DNA of 55,755 bases from an uncultured Bacteroidales bacterium. GTDB lineage: Bacteria; Bacteroidota; Bacteroidia; Bacteroidales; FEN-979. The stretch is taken from contig CAIMWF010000085.1 in assembly GCA_903845055.1 (NCBI GenBank), forward strand, positions 1 through 55,755, written 5' to 3'. The notes below the pieces were generated by a model that was not told the DNA's origin, made no database searches, and saw nothing but the letters and a program-made list of their open reading frames with translations. The position numbers were made by a program, and so were the translations under genes. Below, one piece after another: positions 18,060 through 26,904 of the stretch (positions are counted from its first letter, which is position 1; every line of letters begins with the position of its first letter).

Positions 18060-18935
18060 CTATTTTGTCCTGACCTGCACCACGATCATGCCACCGAGCA
18101 TTAGCATGCATCCGAAGATCATGCGTTGGGTAAGTTGTTCATGAAGGATGAGCCAGCCTCCAGCAACCGCGAATACAGCTTCCAGGCTAAGGATGATGGA
18201 AGCATGCGTGGGATGTGCCGTTTTCTGGGCGATCACCTGCAGGGTATAGGCCACGCCGACCGACAAAATCCCCCCGTAGGCAATCGGAAGCCAGGCCTGC
18301 ATGATGGAGCCGGCGGTGACCGATTCGGTTGAAAAGGCAACCATCAGGTTGAGAATTGCACAGATTGAAAACTGGATGACTGCCAGCAGGAAGCTGTCCA
18401 TAAGGGGCGACAGCCAGGCAATAAACAACACATGAAAGGTGAAGACGATGGCGCAATACAATACCAGTTTGTCGCCGGGGGCAAGTGAAAACCCGCTGGT
18501 CATGCTGAGGAGGTAAAGTCCGGCGACCGAAAGCACGGCCCCGATCCACATGGTGAGATGCGACCGTTGTCCGAAAAGTAACCCGACAATGGGGACGAAC
18601 ACCACGTACAGTCCTGTGATAAAACCTGCCTTCCCGGCCGATGTTTGTTGCAGGCCCAGTTGCTGCAGTGCTACACCTCCAAACAGCAGCAACCCGGTCA
18701 TCAGGCTGCCGATCATGATCTTGCGGCGGTCGGCCGGGTGGGAAATTTTCAGCAATGGTCCGGATTTCGAGGCTTTCGCAAAAAGGAAGGGAAGGAGGAT
18801 GAGGGTTCCCATGGTAAACCTGACGCCGTTGTAAGTGAAAGGCCCAACATAATTCATCCCGATCCTCTGGGCGACAAAAGCAAAACCCCAGATAACCGCG
18901 GCAACCAGCAATATTAAATCCGACCTGAATTTCAT
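18060..18935 (-). CDS. EamA/DMT-family transporter
   Basis: About 291 residues from the ATG at 18935; the frame can be extended to a TTG at 18956, but the ATG directly before the first membrane helix is the more natural start. Ten predicted transmembrane helices in two EamA repeats (first: LILLVAAVIWGFAFVAQRIG; second begins near KLVLYCAIVFTFHVLFIAWL) place it in the drug/metabolite transporter superfamily of the inner membrane. The substrate cannot be read. It follows the GH92 gene on the same strand, separated by a 7-bp microrepeat, so co-transcription with the mannosidases is plausible and a role in moving a sugar or metabolite is possible but unproven. Confidence 0.85.
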   Translation of the reverse strand: MKFRSDLILLVAAVIWGFAFVAQRIGMNYVGPFTYNGVRFTMGTLILLPFLFAKASKSGPLLKISHPADRRKIMIGSLMTGLLLFGGVALQQLGLQQTSAGKAGFITGLYVVFVPIVGLLFGQRSHLTMWIGAVLSVAGLYLLSMTSGFSLAPGDKLVLYCAIVFTFHVLFIAWLSPLMDSFLLAVIQFSICAILNLMVAFSTESVTAGSIMQAWLPIAYGGILSVGVAYTLQVIAQKTAHPTHASIILSLEAVFAVAGGWLILHEQLTQRMIFGCMLMLGGMIVVQVRTK

Positions 18936-18967
18936 TTGAAAATTGTTTTCAGTCAACCCCTAACCCT

Positions 18968-18999
18968 AAATCGTAAATCGTAAATCGTAAACCGTAAAT
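18968..18999. repeat. 7-bp tandem microrepeat (AAATCGT)
   Basis: Four consecutive units (the last reading AAACCGT) and a partial fifth lie in the gap between GH92 and the EamA gene. A related array occurs at 30230-30260. Confidence 0.85.
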
Positions 19000-19009
19000 A
19001 ATAAAGGTG

Positions 19010-21970
19010 TTATTCAATGCTGATCTCATCCGCAAAGATCCACGCCTTGCTGCCTGCACCCGGATGCCAGGCAGGGCACATGCCCCGGTTCCTGGCCACC
19101 ACCTTTACGTAGCGGCATTTCACTCCTTTTAATGTCACTGAAAATTCTTTGGTCCGGGGGCCATCCGCCTTCTCGTCCACATCATTTGTCACGGTGTTCA
19201 CTTTGTCGAAATTTGTACCGTCGCCGGAGGTCCAGAAGGTCACATCCGCAGGCATGAAGATCCAGGCTCCCTGGTCCTGCAAACAGCCCAGCGACAATTT
19301 ATGAACGGTCAGATCCGCACCGAGTTCGACAACGGCGTCGATGTTAACACCCTCATATCCCTGCCAGGTGCCGGTCTTGAAATTTTCACCGCCACGCAGG
19401 AAGTCGATCAGCGCGAGGTCGCCGCCTGCTGAATATTGTCCGGCATATGGTGTATTGAGTTTGATCTTGCGATTCCGTGGAATTTTGATGAACCGTGCTT
19501 CGATGTCATAGCTTTTCGGGGTTTCCCTGCCCTTTGCAAAGGCCCTCAGGGTGGTCGATTTGCGCAAAAGAAATGGACGCTGGTATACCGGCGATCGCAT
19601 GGAGGCTTCCGACCCGTCGAGGGTAAAATGAATTTCGGCGTCGTGCATGGCGCAGGATAGCCCCACCTCGGTTGAATCCATAAAGGTGTGGCTGCCCTGG
19701 TGCACCGAAGGAACCGGGGTGATCTGGTACTCGGAAACATAGGAGTCGGGGAAGGCGCCGAAACCGATTCCCCATGCCTTGTTGGGCTGGGGACCCATAT
19801 TGACCACCAGTTCACCGCCTTTGAGGATCTCTTCGTGGGAGATGTAGCATCGGGTGTATGGTTTCCCGTTCAGGCTGGCCGACTGGATATAGTAGTTTTG
19901 TTCGCAGACATTGATGGCTTTGATGATAAAGGACTTGCCGTTCTCCAGGTTAAGGGTGGCTTTTGGAAAAACCGGCGTCCCAAAGGCATAAAGACCCGAA
20001 CCAGGGGTGACAGGGTAAAATCCCATCGCGCTGAGCACGTACCATGCCGACATCTGGCCGCAGTCTTCATTGCCAATCAGACCGTCGGGTGCGTTTTTAT
20101 AAAAATCCTGGCAGATGCGGTGAACCAGTTTCTGTGTTTCCCAGGGAAAACCTGCATAATCATAAAGGTATGCCATATGGTGGCTCGGCTCGTTACCGTG
20201 TGCATACTGCCCGATCATCCCGCTGATATCCGCCTGGTCGCGGCCGGTGGTTTTGGAATCGGCTGAAAAGAGGTCGTTCAGCTTGTTTTTAAAATTGCTC
20301 CTGCCCCCCATGAGATTCATCAGGCCGCCAAGGTCCTGCGGAACATAAAAATTATATTGCCAGCAATTGGCCTCGGTATAGTTGAAGTTTACCTCCGAAG
20401 GGTCGAAAGGGGTGACCCAGGTTTCGTTGGATTTTGCACGGATAAATCCCGTTATCCGGTCAAAGAGGTTTTTGTAATTCTGTGAACGGAGCAGGTAGGT
20501 CTTATAATCCTCCATGTTTCCCAGCGATTTTGCCATCATGGCGATGCACCAGTCATCATAGGCATATTCAAGGGTCTTTGACACCGATTCCCCTTCACGG
20601 TCGGCCGGGATATAACCCTTCGTTTTGTAATATTTCAGCCCAAGATGATCCTGCACTGCGCTGTGTTTCATTGCTTCCAGCGCTTTGTTCCCGTCGAATC
20701 CCCTGATACCTTTCAGCCAGGCGTCGGCGATGACCGGCACCGAATGGTAGCCGATCATGCATCCTGTTTCATTGCCCGAGAGTTCCCAGACCGGGAGCAT
20801 GCCTCCCTCGGTGTACTGGCGCAGGAAGGTGTTGACGAAGTCGTTCACACGTTTTGGCTCGATCAGCGTATAGAGCGGGTTGGCTGCACGGTAAGTGTCC
20901 CAGAGCGAAAAAACCGTGTAATAATCAAACCCGTCTGTTTTATGTACTTTCAGGTCGCGGCCGCGGTACTGCCCATCCACATCACAATATATGTTGGGCT
21001 GCAGCAATGTATGATAAAGGGCGGTATAGAAGATCACCTGCTGGTCGCGGGTGCCATCTTCTACCATGATCCTGCCCAGCGCTTTGTTCCATGCTGCAGT
21101 GGCCTGTCCTGCTACTGCATCAAAATCCCAGCCTGGAAGTTCCTCCTCCAGGTTTTTGCGGGCCCCTTCGATACTGACACCCGAAATACCGACTTTGACA
21201 AGTATCTGTTCATTTTTTCCAGCAGGGAAGGTGAAGAATGCCTTCAGGTCGGTACCACTGGCTTCGGTGAGCGATGCTGACAACTGGCCACCCGACGAGA
21301 CCGTGTGGGATACAAATGTTTTTGAGAACTTCGCCACAAAATAGATCATCTGGCGTGACGCCCATGCCTCCGAAATACGGAAGCCCTCCACTTCGTCGTT
21401 GCCGGTAATCTTCAAACCCGATTCCAGAACCTTATCGCGGTGTTTCAGGTCGATGACAATATTTGCCGCTTCCGTTGCAGGAAAGGTATAGCGGTGCAGC
21501 CCGACCCTGGCTGTTGCTGTAAGTTCGGCCCGGATCATCCCCTTCAGGTTTTCCACGCGGTAATAGCCGGGGGATGCAATTTCGTCCTGTTTCCTGAACG
21601 GGGATTTATAGCCATAATCTTTCAGGTTGACGGCCCCTGCGACCGGCATGACCAGGATGTCGCCATAATCTGAGCAACCTGTACCGCTGAGGTGTGTATG
21701 GCTGAAGCCGTAGATCACCGAATCACTTCCATGATAGGCCGAGCAACCGTCCCAGCCATCGAGACGGGTATCGGGGCTCAGTTGGACCATCCCGAAAGGT
21801 ACACTTACCCCGGGAAAGGTGTGCCCGTGACCACCCGTCCCGATAAAGGGGTTTACCTTTCCGGTAAGCTGAACCGGGTTTTGGGCCCTGGTGGCGGTTG
21901 TTCCTGAAGAGACCAGCCCGGAAAGGATGCATCCGGCGGCAAACGCGGTTAAATGACGGTTGAAAAACAT
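19010..21970 (-). CDS. GH92 alpha-mannosidase with C-terminal chitobiase-like and F5/8-type domains
   Basis: A 986-residue exported enzyme with a signal peptide (about 1-29). The GH92 core starts with the hallmark VNPFIGTGGHGHTFPG and PFGMVQLSPDTR, and contains GNEPSHHMAYLYDYAG, FPWETQ and GNEDCGQMSAWY. The last two carry conserved catalytic or calcium-site residues in this inverting, Ca-dependent exo-alpha-mannosidase family. After about residue 735 there is an Ig-like domain resembling chitobiase C-terminal domains (EIHFTLDGSEASMRSPVY) and then a galactose-binding (F5/8 C) like domain with GTWQGYEGVN and CRYVKVVARN. The extension makes it about 230 residues longer than the minimal enzyme. 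It lies 44 bases downstream of the GH2 beta-mannosidase, so together they could take apart mannose-containing glycans in the periplasm or at the surface. Confidence 0.93.
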   Translation of the reverse strand: MFFNRHLTAFAAGCILSGLVSSGTTATRAQNPVQLTGKVNPFIGTGGHGHTFPGVSVPFGMVQLSPDTRLDGWDGCSAYHGSDSVIYGFSHTHLSGTGCSDYGDILVMPVAGAVNLKDYGYKSPFRKQDEIASPGYYRVENLKGMIRAELTATARVGLHRYTFPATEAANIVIDLKHRDKVLESGLKITGNDEVEGFRISEAWASRQMIYFVAKFSKTFVSHTVSSGGQLSASLTEASGTDLKAFFTFPAGKNEQILVKVGISGVSIEGARKNLEEELPGWDFDAVAGQATAAWNKALGRIMVEDGTRDQQVIFYTALYHTLLQPNIYCDVDGQYRGRDLKVHKTDGFDYYTVFSLWDTYRAANPLYTLIEPKRVNDFVNTFLRQYTEGGMLPVWELSGNETGCMIGYHSVPVIADAWLKGIRGFDGNKALEAMKHSAVQDHLGLKYYKTKGYIPADREGESVSKTLEYAYDDWCIAMMAKSLGNMEDYKTYLLRSQNYKNLFDRITGFIRAKSNETWVTPFDPSEVNFNYTEANCWQYNFYVPQDLGGLMNLMGGRSNFKNKLNDLFSADSKTTGRDQADISGMIGQYAHGNEPSHHMAYLYDYAGFPWETQKLVHRICQDFYKNAPDGLIGNEDCGQMSAWYVLSAMGFYPVTPGSGLYAFGTPVFPKATLNLENGKSFIIKAINVCEQNYYIQSASLNGKPYTRCYISHEEILKGGELVVNMGPQPNKAWGIGFGAFPDSYVSEYQITPVPSVHQGSHTFMDSTEVGLSCAMHDAEIHFTLDGSEASMRSPVYQRPFLLRKSTTLRAFAKGRETPKSYDIEARFIKIPRNRKIKLNTPYAGQYSAGGDLALIDFLRGGENFKTGTWQGYEGVNIDAVVELGADLTVHKLSLGCLQDQGAWIFMPADVTFWTSGDGTNFDKVNTVTNDVDEKADGPRTKEFSVTLKGVKCRYVKVVARNRGMCPAWHPGAGSKAWIFADEISIE

Positions 21971-22014
21971 AGGTGTGAATTTATCACTTCAAAAATTCAT
22001 GAAAGCGCAAGGTG

Positions 22015-24543
22015 TCAATAAGTATCGGCAAGGCTCTTCAAAACAATCAGATCTTTCACCAGGAGATTTTTTTTCGGCGTCGTGAACTTTATCTCGACCG
22101 GTATTCCCGGAAGGATGTCGAAATAATTATCCGAGAATTCTCCCCTGACGGTTGTCGAAAGGGAAAGGTTTTTGACTAGTTTGTCCGATGATAACCGGAT
22201 GATATAACCACCGGTTGTTTCCCTGGCCTCTTTTTTAATGGAAGGAATGTCAAGAAGAAGATCTTTCGGGGAGACAAAATAGAGCAGGTGCGTCTCATGG
22301 AGCCCCGGGTCAGATTTGCCGTCCAGGTTCACCTGCAGCACAAGTCCTGCCGGGTTCAGCGGACCCGTCAGCGCCGTTTGAAGGGTATCATAATAGATCC
22401 CGGCGGTATTCGGGCGGATGGTAACCGGCTGTTTTCTTTCAAACCAGGTTTTTCCGCTGAAATCGAGGAGCCTGACCGACAGGACCGCCTCCTGTGTTGT
22501 TAATTGGTCAGTTGAAATGGACACCCTGATGCGGCCTTTCTCAGCTACCGGTGAAATAAGGGTGCGGGCATAGGCATGGGTTACCGCGAAGTGAAGCGCC
22601 TTCTTTTTGCCGTAATAGTCGCGCGACGACCAGGAAACCACCGGCCAGCAGTCGTTCAACTGCCAGTAAAGGGTCCCCATGCAGTAAGGCTGCGCCCTGC
22701 GATGGGCCTCGATGGCAGTAGTGATCCCACGTGCCTGCAAAAGCTGGCTCACATAAATATAGGATTCAAAATCCTTCGGTTTTTTGTAATCCCTGAGCAG
22801 GAATTCATCAATGGTTTCATATCCAACGGGGTGTTTCTGGTGCGTTTTCAGTACCGGCGAACCCAGTTGCCTCTCCCCCGGGGTCGTAAACCGGTTGATC
22901 GTGGTGAGGTCGGGGAAACCCTGGAAACCATACTCCGACATGAACCGTCCGACCTTTTTTTCGTAATTGGAAAATGGTTCTTTGCCCCACCAGACGCCCC
23001 AGTAATGTGAATCGCCATTCTTCAGGCTTTCGGGGTGACCCCATCCATACAATGGCGAAGAGGCGATATAGGGCCGAAGGGTATCTAAACCGTGTACGTT
23101 GTTGGGCAGGATTACGTTGAATATCAATTTATAATCCTTGAAAATTCTTGCCGAATCGGCTGGAGAATACCCAAATTGTTTTTGCCAGCCCCAGTTTTTC
23201 CATCCTTCGTCAATTTCATTGTTGCCGCACCAAAGCGCGAGGCACGGGTGTCGCCTTAGCCGCACGATGTTCTGGATCGCTTCATCCCTGACATTATCGA
23301 AGAATTTCTTTCCACCCGGGTACATGGAACAGGCAAACATAAAATCCTGCCACACGAGAATCCCGTTCTCATCGCAGAGGTCATAAAAAATGTCGTTTTC
23401 ATAGATTCCGCCTCCCCAAATACGGAGCATGTTCATGTTGGCATCCTTCACATCGCGGATAAGGGCGCGGTAACTGGAATCTTTGACCCTTGGCAGGAAA
23501 TTGTCCTGCGGGATGTAATTGGCGCCCTTGGCAAACATTGGGATTCCGTTTACCCTGAAATAGAAGGTGCGTCCGGCTGAATCAAGGTCCTGGACCAGCT
23601 CGACGGTACGCAGACCGATGTTCTGGTGACCCGAGGAGACCAGTTGCCCGTCGTAATAGACCTCGTACCTGAAATTATAGAGTTTCGGCGCTCCCATGCC
23701 ATTGGGCCACCATCGCTCGGGATTTTTAAGGATGATATCGCCCGACAAAATATTCGGTCCCCTCTTCAGGATGATCGACTGACGAAGCACCTCGGCAGAA
23801 TCATGGAATATCCTTACTTCACAGGGATTATCAAGTTCGGAGAACATGGTGAATTGGGCGGTTAGCTTTGCTGCCGAATCGGAAAGGGATTTCTGGATAA
23901 AATGAACGTTGAGCACATTCAACGCGTTCCACTTGCGGATGTAAACCGGGCGCCAGATCCCGCTGGTTACGAACGTTGGTCCCCAGTCCCAGCCAAACTG
24001 GTAGGCGGCCTTGCGGCAAACCACCTTTTCATCGCCGGGCAGTTTGGCGGGAAGCAGGCCGTAACGGTTCTTATTTTCGGCATTCACCGCCGGAAACTGG
24101 ATTCTCAGCGTGTTGGCGCCGATATGCAGGTATCGCTTGATATCCACATACCATTCACGGAACATATTGTCGGCCACAAGGATCAGTGAATCGTTCAGGT
24201 AAACGTTGGCATAGGTGTCGAGCCCTTTGCTTACCAGTTCAATGTGCCGCCAGGCAAAATTTCCCTCGCCGTACTGGAAGGTTTTGACATATTCCCAGCC
24301 CACATCTCCTATCCACTGGAGTTTTGTTTCATTGTCGCCCATAAAGGGGTCGGGGATCACATTGTTCCGCAACAGGTCGAGGTGAACCACGCCCGGCACT
24401 TTTGCCGGCATCCATTCTTTGGTTCCCGCACGGCGGAATTTCCAGTTTCCGTTCAGCGAATAGGTATCCTGGTCCTGGGCGGAGCAGGTGACTGAAAAGG
24501 TGATAAAAATCAAAAGGATCAGCGATGCCGGGATGCGATTCAT
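22015..24543 (-). CDS. GH2 beta-mannosidase
   Basis: The start is set at the ATG at 24543: the longer frame begins with TTG at 24564, which overlaps a perfect -7 box, and the protein from 24543 begins with a proper signal peptide (MNRIPASLILLIFITFSVTCSA). The order is sugar-binding jelly roll, Ig-like domain, TIM barrel and two C-terminal beta domains. GH2 beta-mannosidase landmarks are LRIWGGGIYEN, ALWCGNNEIDEGW with acid/base Glu443, and GRFMSEYGFQGFP with nucleophile Glu537 (numbering from this start). The family removes terminal beta-1,4-linked mannose, as in the core of N-glycans or in mannans. It is the first gene of the GH2-GH92(-EamA) operon. No SusC/SusD pair accompanies it in this window. 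Confidence 0.92.
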   Translation of the reverse strand: MNRIPASLILLIFITFSVTCSAQDQDTYSLNGNWKFRRAGTKEWMPAKVPGVVHLDLLRNNVIPDPFMGDNETKLQWIGDVGWEYVKTFQYGEGNFAWRHIELVSKGLDTYANVYLNDSLILVADNMFREWYVDIKRYLHIGANTLRIQFPAVNAENKNRYGLLPAKLPGDEKVVCRKAAYQFGWDWGPTFVTSGIWRPVYIRKWNALNVLNVHFIQKSLSDSAAKLTAQFTMFSELDNPCEVRIFHDSAEVLRQSIILKRGPNILSGDIILKNPERWWPNGMGAPKLYNFRYEVYYDGQLVSSGHQNIGLRTVELVQDLDSAGRTFYFRVNGIPMFAKGANYIPQDNFLPRVKDSSYRALIRDVKDANMNMLRIWGGGIYENDIFYDLCDENGILVWQDFMFACSMYPGGKKFFDNVRDEAIQNIVRLRRHPCLALWCGNNEIDEGWKNWGWQKQFGYSPADSARIFKDYKLIFNVILPNNVHGLDTLRPYIASSPLYGWGHPESLKNGDSHYWGVWWGKEPFSNYEKKVGRFMSEYGFQGFPDLTTINRFTTPGERQLGSPVLKTHQKHPVGYETIDEFLLRDYKKPKDFESYIYVSQLLQARGITTAIEAHRRAQPYCMGTLYWQLNDCWPVVSWSSRDYYGKKKALHFAVTHAYARTLISPVAEKGRIRVSISTDQLTTQEAVLSVRLLDFSGKTWFERKQPVTIRPNTAGIYYDTLQTALTGPLNPAGLVLQVNLDGKSDPGLHETHLLYFVSPKDLLLDIPSIKKEARETTGGYIIRLSSDKLVKNLSLSTTVRGEFSDNYFDILPGIPVEIKFTTPKKNLLVKDLIVLKSLADTY

Positions 24544-24561
24544 AAGCCCATGTTTACACCG

Positions 24562-24569
24562 CAAATTTA
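24562..24569 (-). promoter_or_regulatory. -7 box (TAAATTTG) for the mannosidase operon
   Basis: A perfect TAnnTTTG on the minus strand with TCTG (3 of 4 of TTTG) at the right -33 spacing. The ATG at 24543 lies about 19 bases downstream, so the leader is very short. Confidence 0.55.
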
Positions 24570-24740
24570 CGTTTTATACCATTACCTTCAGAGGACTTAT
24601 TTGCGATTTGCCGCGGTCACGGAAGGGGACTGATTCCGGCAGAACCAATCCCTGAAATCATCATTTCCAACATTTGGCAGGAAGGATGCGCCGGCATCGG
24701 ATTTCTTATTACTTTTATCCTGAATAATTAAACGGACCTG

Positions 24741-25922
24741 ATGATGAACCTGTCGAACCTTACCACCCGGTTTTTCGAACTTTACGGAAACCCCGATGAG
24801 AAACCAAAGCTGTTCTTTGCACCGGGAAGGGTGAACCTGATCGGTGAGCATACCGATTACAACGGCGGATTCGTGCTGCCGTGCGCGCTCCAGTATGGCA
24901 CCTACCTCCTTATCAGGCATTCTGCCGGCCCGGTGATGCGGTTTGCTTCGACCAACATGGAATTCAGGACTGAAATCCCCCTTGAAAGACTTTCGGAAAA
25001 GGTCGGATCGCAATGGGTCAATTATCCGCTCGGGATCTTTGATCAGTTCAGGCAGATGAACATTGCCTTTGGTGGGTTCGACATGCTCTTTTCGGGCGAT
25101 ATCCCCAACAGTGCCGGGCTCTCCTCGTCGGCATCCATAGAGATGGTTACCGCCTATGCCCTCACCGTCATGCTGAATGCCGGCCAACTGGAGATGGTCG
25201 ACCTGGTAAAGTTGTCTCAACGCTCTGAAAATGAGTTTATCGGACTCAACTGCGGTATCATGGACATGTTTGCCATTGGCATGGGAAAAAAGGATTTCGC
25301 GATTTTCCTGAATTGCCGCACTCTTGAATACAAGCGCGTCTCGTTCGTGCTGAATGGTTTTAAACTAATCATTGCCAACACCAATAAGAAAAGAGGGCTG
25401 GCCGACTCAAAATACAATGAAAGGGTTGCCGAATGCCAGCTGGCTGTGACCTACCTCGGTCAGAAAATGCCGCTTTCAAAACTTGGGGAACTCAGTTTCA
25501 TGCAGTTTTTCAAAATGCAGGATACCATCCCCGACGAACTTGTCCGCCGCAGGGCTCGCCATGTGATCTCAGAGAACCAACGTGTGCTCAATGCCGTTTC
25601 CTGCCTGCAGAAGGGCGATATCGTACAGTTCGGTGCGCTGATGAATGCCTCGCATGAATCGTTGCGCGAAAATTACGAGGTGACCGGCTTCGAACTTGAT
25701 ACGATGGTGGCCGCTGCACAGAAGATCAACGGAGTAGTGGGCGCGCGCATGACAGGCGCCGGGTTTGGCGGTTGTGCCGTTTTCCTGGTCACCGAAAAGG
25801 TGGTGAATGCCGTCATAGAACAGGTGGGCCACGAATACGAAGAAAAAACAGGGATCATCCCCGATTTCTATCTCGCCGAGGTTTCCGACGGAGTAGGTGA
25901 GATCATAAACCATCAGTCATAA
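24741..25922 (+). CDS. galK: Galactokinase
   Basis: A 393-residue GHMP kinase of normal length. The galactokinase signature GRVNLIGEHTDYNGGF lies near the N-terminus, the ATP-binding glycine/serine motif is DIPNSAGLSSSASIE, and the C-terminal GHMP motif is MTGAGFGGCAVFLV. It phosphorylates alpha-D-galactose to galactose-1-phosphate (Leloir pathway) in the cytoplasm. An aldose 1-epimerase is encoded 2-4 kb away on the other strand, which fits the pathway, but galT and galE are not in the window. It starts with two consecutive ATG codons. The PPK2 gene follows after only 7 bases. Confidence 0.94.
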   Translation: MMNLSNLTTRFFELYGNPDEKPKLFFAPGRVNLIGEHTDYNGGFVLPCALQYGTYLLIRHSAGPVMRFASTNMEFRTEIPLERLSEKVGSQWVNYPLGIFDQFRQMNIAFGGFDMLFSGDIPNSAGLSSSASIEMVTAYALTVMLNAGQLEMVDLVKLSQRSENEFIGLNCGIMDMFAIGMGKKDFAIFLNCRTLEYKRVSFVLNGFKLIIANTNKKRGLADSKYNERVAECQLAVTYLGQKMPLSKLGELSFMQFFKMQDTIPDELVRRRARHVISENQRVLNAVSCLQKGDIVQFGALMNASHESLRENYEVTGFELDTMVAAAQKINGVVGARMTGAGFGGCAVFLVTEKVVNAVIEQVGHEYEEKTGIIPDFYLAEVSDGVGEIINHQS

Positions 25923-25929
25923 CAACGTT

Positions 25930-26823
25930 ATGGGAAGCAAGAAGGAAAAATCAAGGGAAAAGGAGACCGTTAAAAAGACGAAGCCAGCGGAAAAAACAGC
26001 CGGCAAGGAAAAAAAGGTCGTCATTGTCCACGAAGATGAAGGAACCGATAAAATGGCCAACCGGCTGTACGAGGAGAAGATGGTCAAACTCCAGGTGGAG
26101 CTGGTCAGGCTGCAGGAATGGATCAAGTACAAGGGATTGCGGGTGGTTGTCCTGTTCGAGGGTCGCGATGCCGCCGGGAAGGGCGGTGCCATCAAGCGAA
26201 TCACCGAAAGCCTCAATCCCAGGGTTTGCCGTGTGGTCGCATTGGGCGTTCCCACCGAAAAGGAGAAGACGCAGTGGTATTTCCAGCGGTATGTCTCGCA
26301 TCTCCCGGCAGCCGGAGAAATGGTCCTTTTCGACCGCAGCTGGTACAACAGGGCAGGGGTGGAGCGCGTCATGGGTTTCTGCAGCGACGCCGAATACTGG
26401 GACTTCCTTCGTTCGTGCCCAAGTTTCGAAAGCATGCTGATCCGCTCCGGCATCATCCTCATCAAGTATTGGTTTTCAGTGAGTGACAGGGAACAGGAAA
26501 AACGCTTCGTGCAGCGGATCAACGACCCGACCCGCCGGTGGAAGATCAGCCCGATGGATGTGGAATCACGCACGCGATGGGTCGATTATTCCAGGGCAAA
26601 GGATGAGATGTTTTCATATACCGACACGAAACTTTCGCCCTGGTATGTGGTTGAAGCCGACGACAAGCGCCGGGCCCGCCTTAACTGCATCAGCCACCTG
26701 CTCAGCCAGGTGCCGCACGAAGATGTCCCGCGCGAAACCATCATCCTGCCCCCGATGGTGAAGGACAAATCCTACGTAAGGCCTCCCATGTCGGAACAGA
26801 CCTTTGTGCCCCAGAAGTACTGA
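25930..26823 (+). CDS. ppk2: Polyphosphate kinase 2 family protein
   Basis: A 297-residue protein. A lysine-rich, low-complexity N-terminus (about 1-35) precedes the PPK2 kinase core with Walker A GRDAAGKGG (78-86, Lys84) and the family Walker B/lid LFDRSWYNRAGVE (Asp135, Arg136). KYWFSVSDREQEKRF and SRTRWVDYSRAKDEM are also typical. PPK2 enzymes move phosphate between polyphosphate and nucleotides, usually making ATP or GTP from the diphosphate. The length and single domain fit one-domain class I/II enzymes; which nucleotide is used cannot be read. It follows galK by 7 bases and is almost certainly co-transcribed and possibly translationally coupled with it. Confidence 0.92.
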   Translation: MGSKKEKSREKETVKKTKPAEKTAGKEKKVVIVHEDEGTDKMANRLYEEKMVKLQVELVRLQEWIKYKGLRVVVLFEGRDAAGKGGAIKRITESLNPRVCRVVALGVPTEKEKTQWYFQRYVSHLPAAGEMVLFDRSWYNRAGVERVMGFCSDAEYWDFLRSCPSFESMLIRSGIILIKYWFSVSDREQEKRFVQRINDPTRRWKISPMDVESRTRWVDYSRAKDEMFSYTDTKLSPWYVVEADDKRRARLNCISHLLSQVPHEDVPRETIILPPMVKDKSYVRPPMSEQTFVPQKY

Positions 26824-26904
26824 AGAAACTGTATCGCAAGGTGAAGTGACCGGGTTTAGATTTAACAGCATTTCCCGATGTACCGGTCAAGAAATAACTT
26901 TCCA

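Noticed and set aside
21967-22005. GTGTGAAT near the GH92 start, on the plus strand
   Set aside because: The TGCAA and RTGTAACA parts are absent at the expected spacing and the orientation is opposite to the gene.
24597-25220. Minus-strand open frame (207 aa) opposite galK
   Set aside because: Fully antisense to the conserved galactokinase motifs, with no protein-like features.
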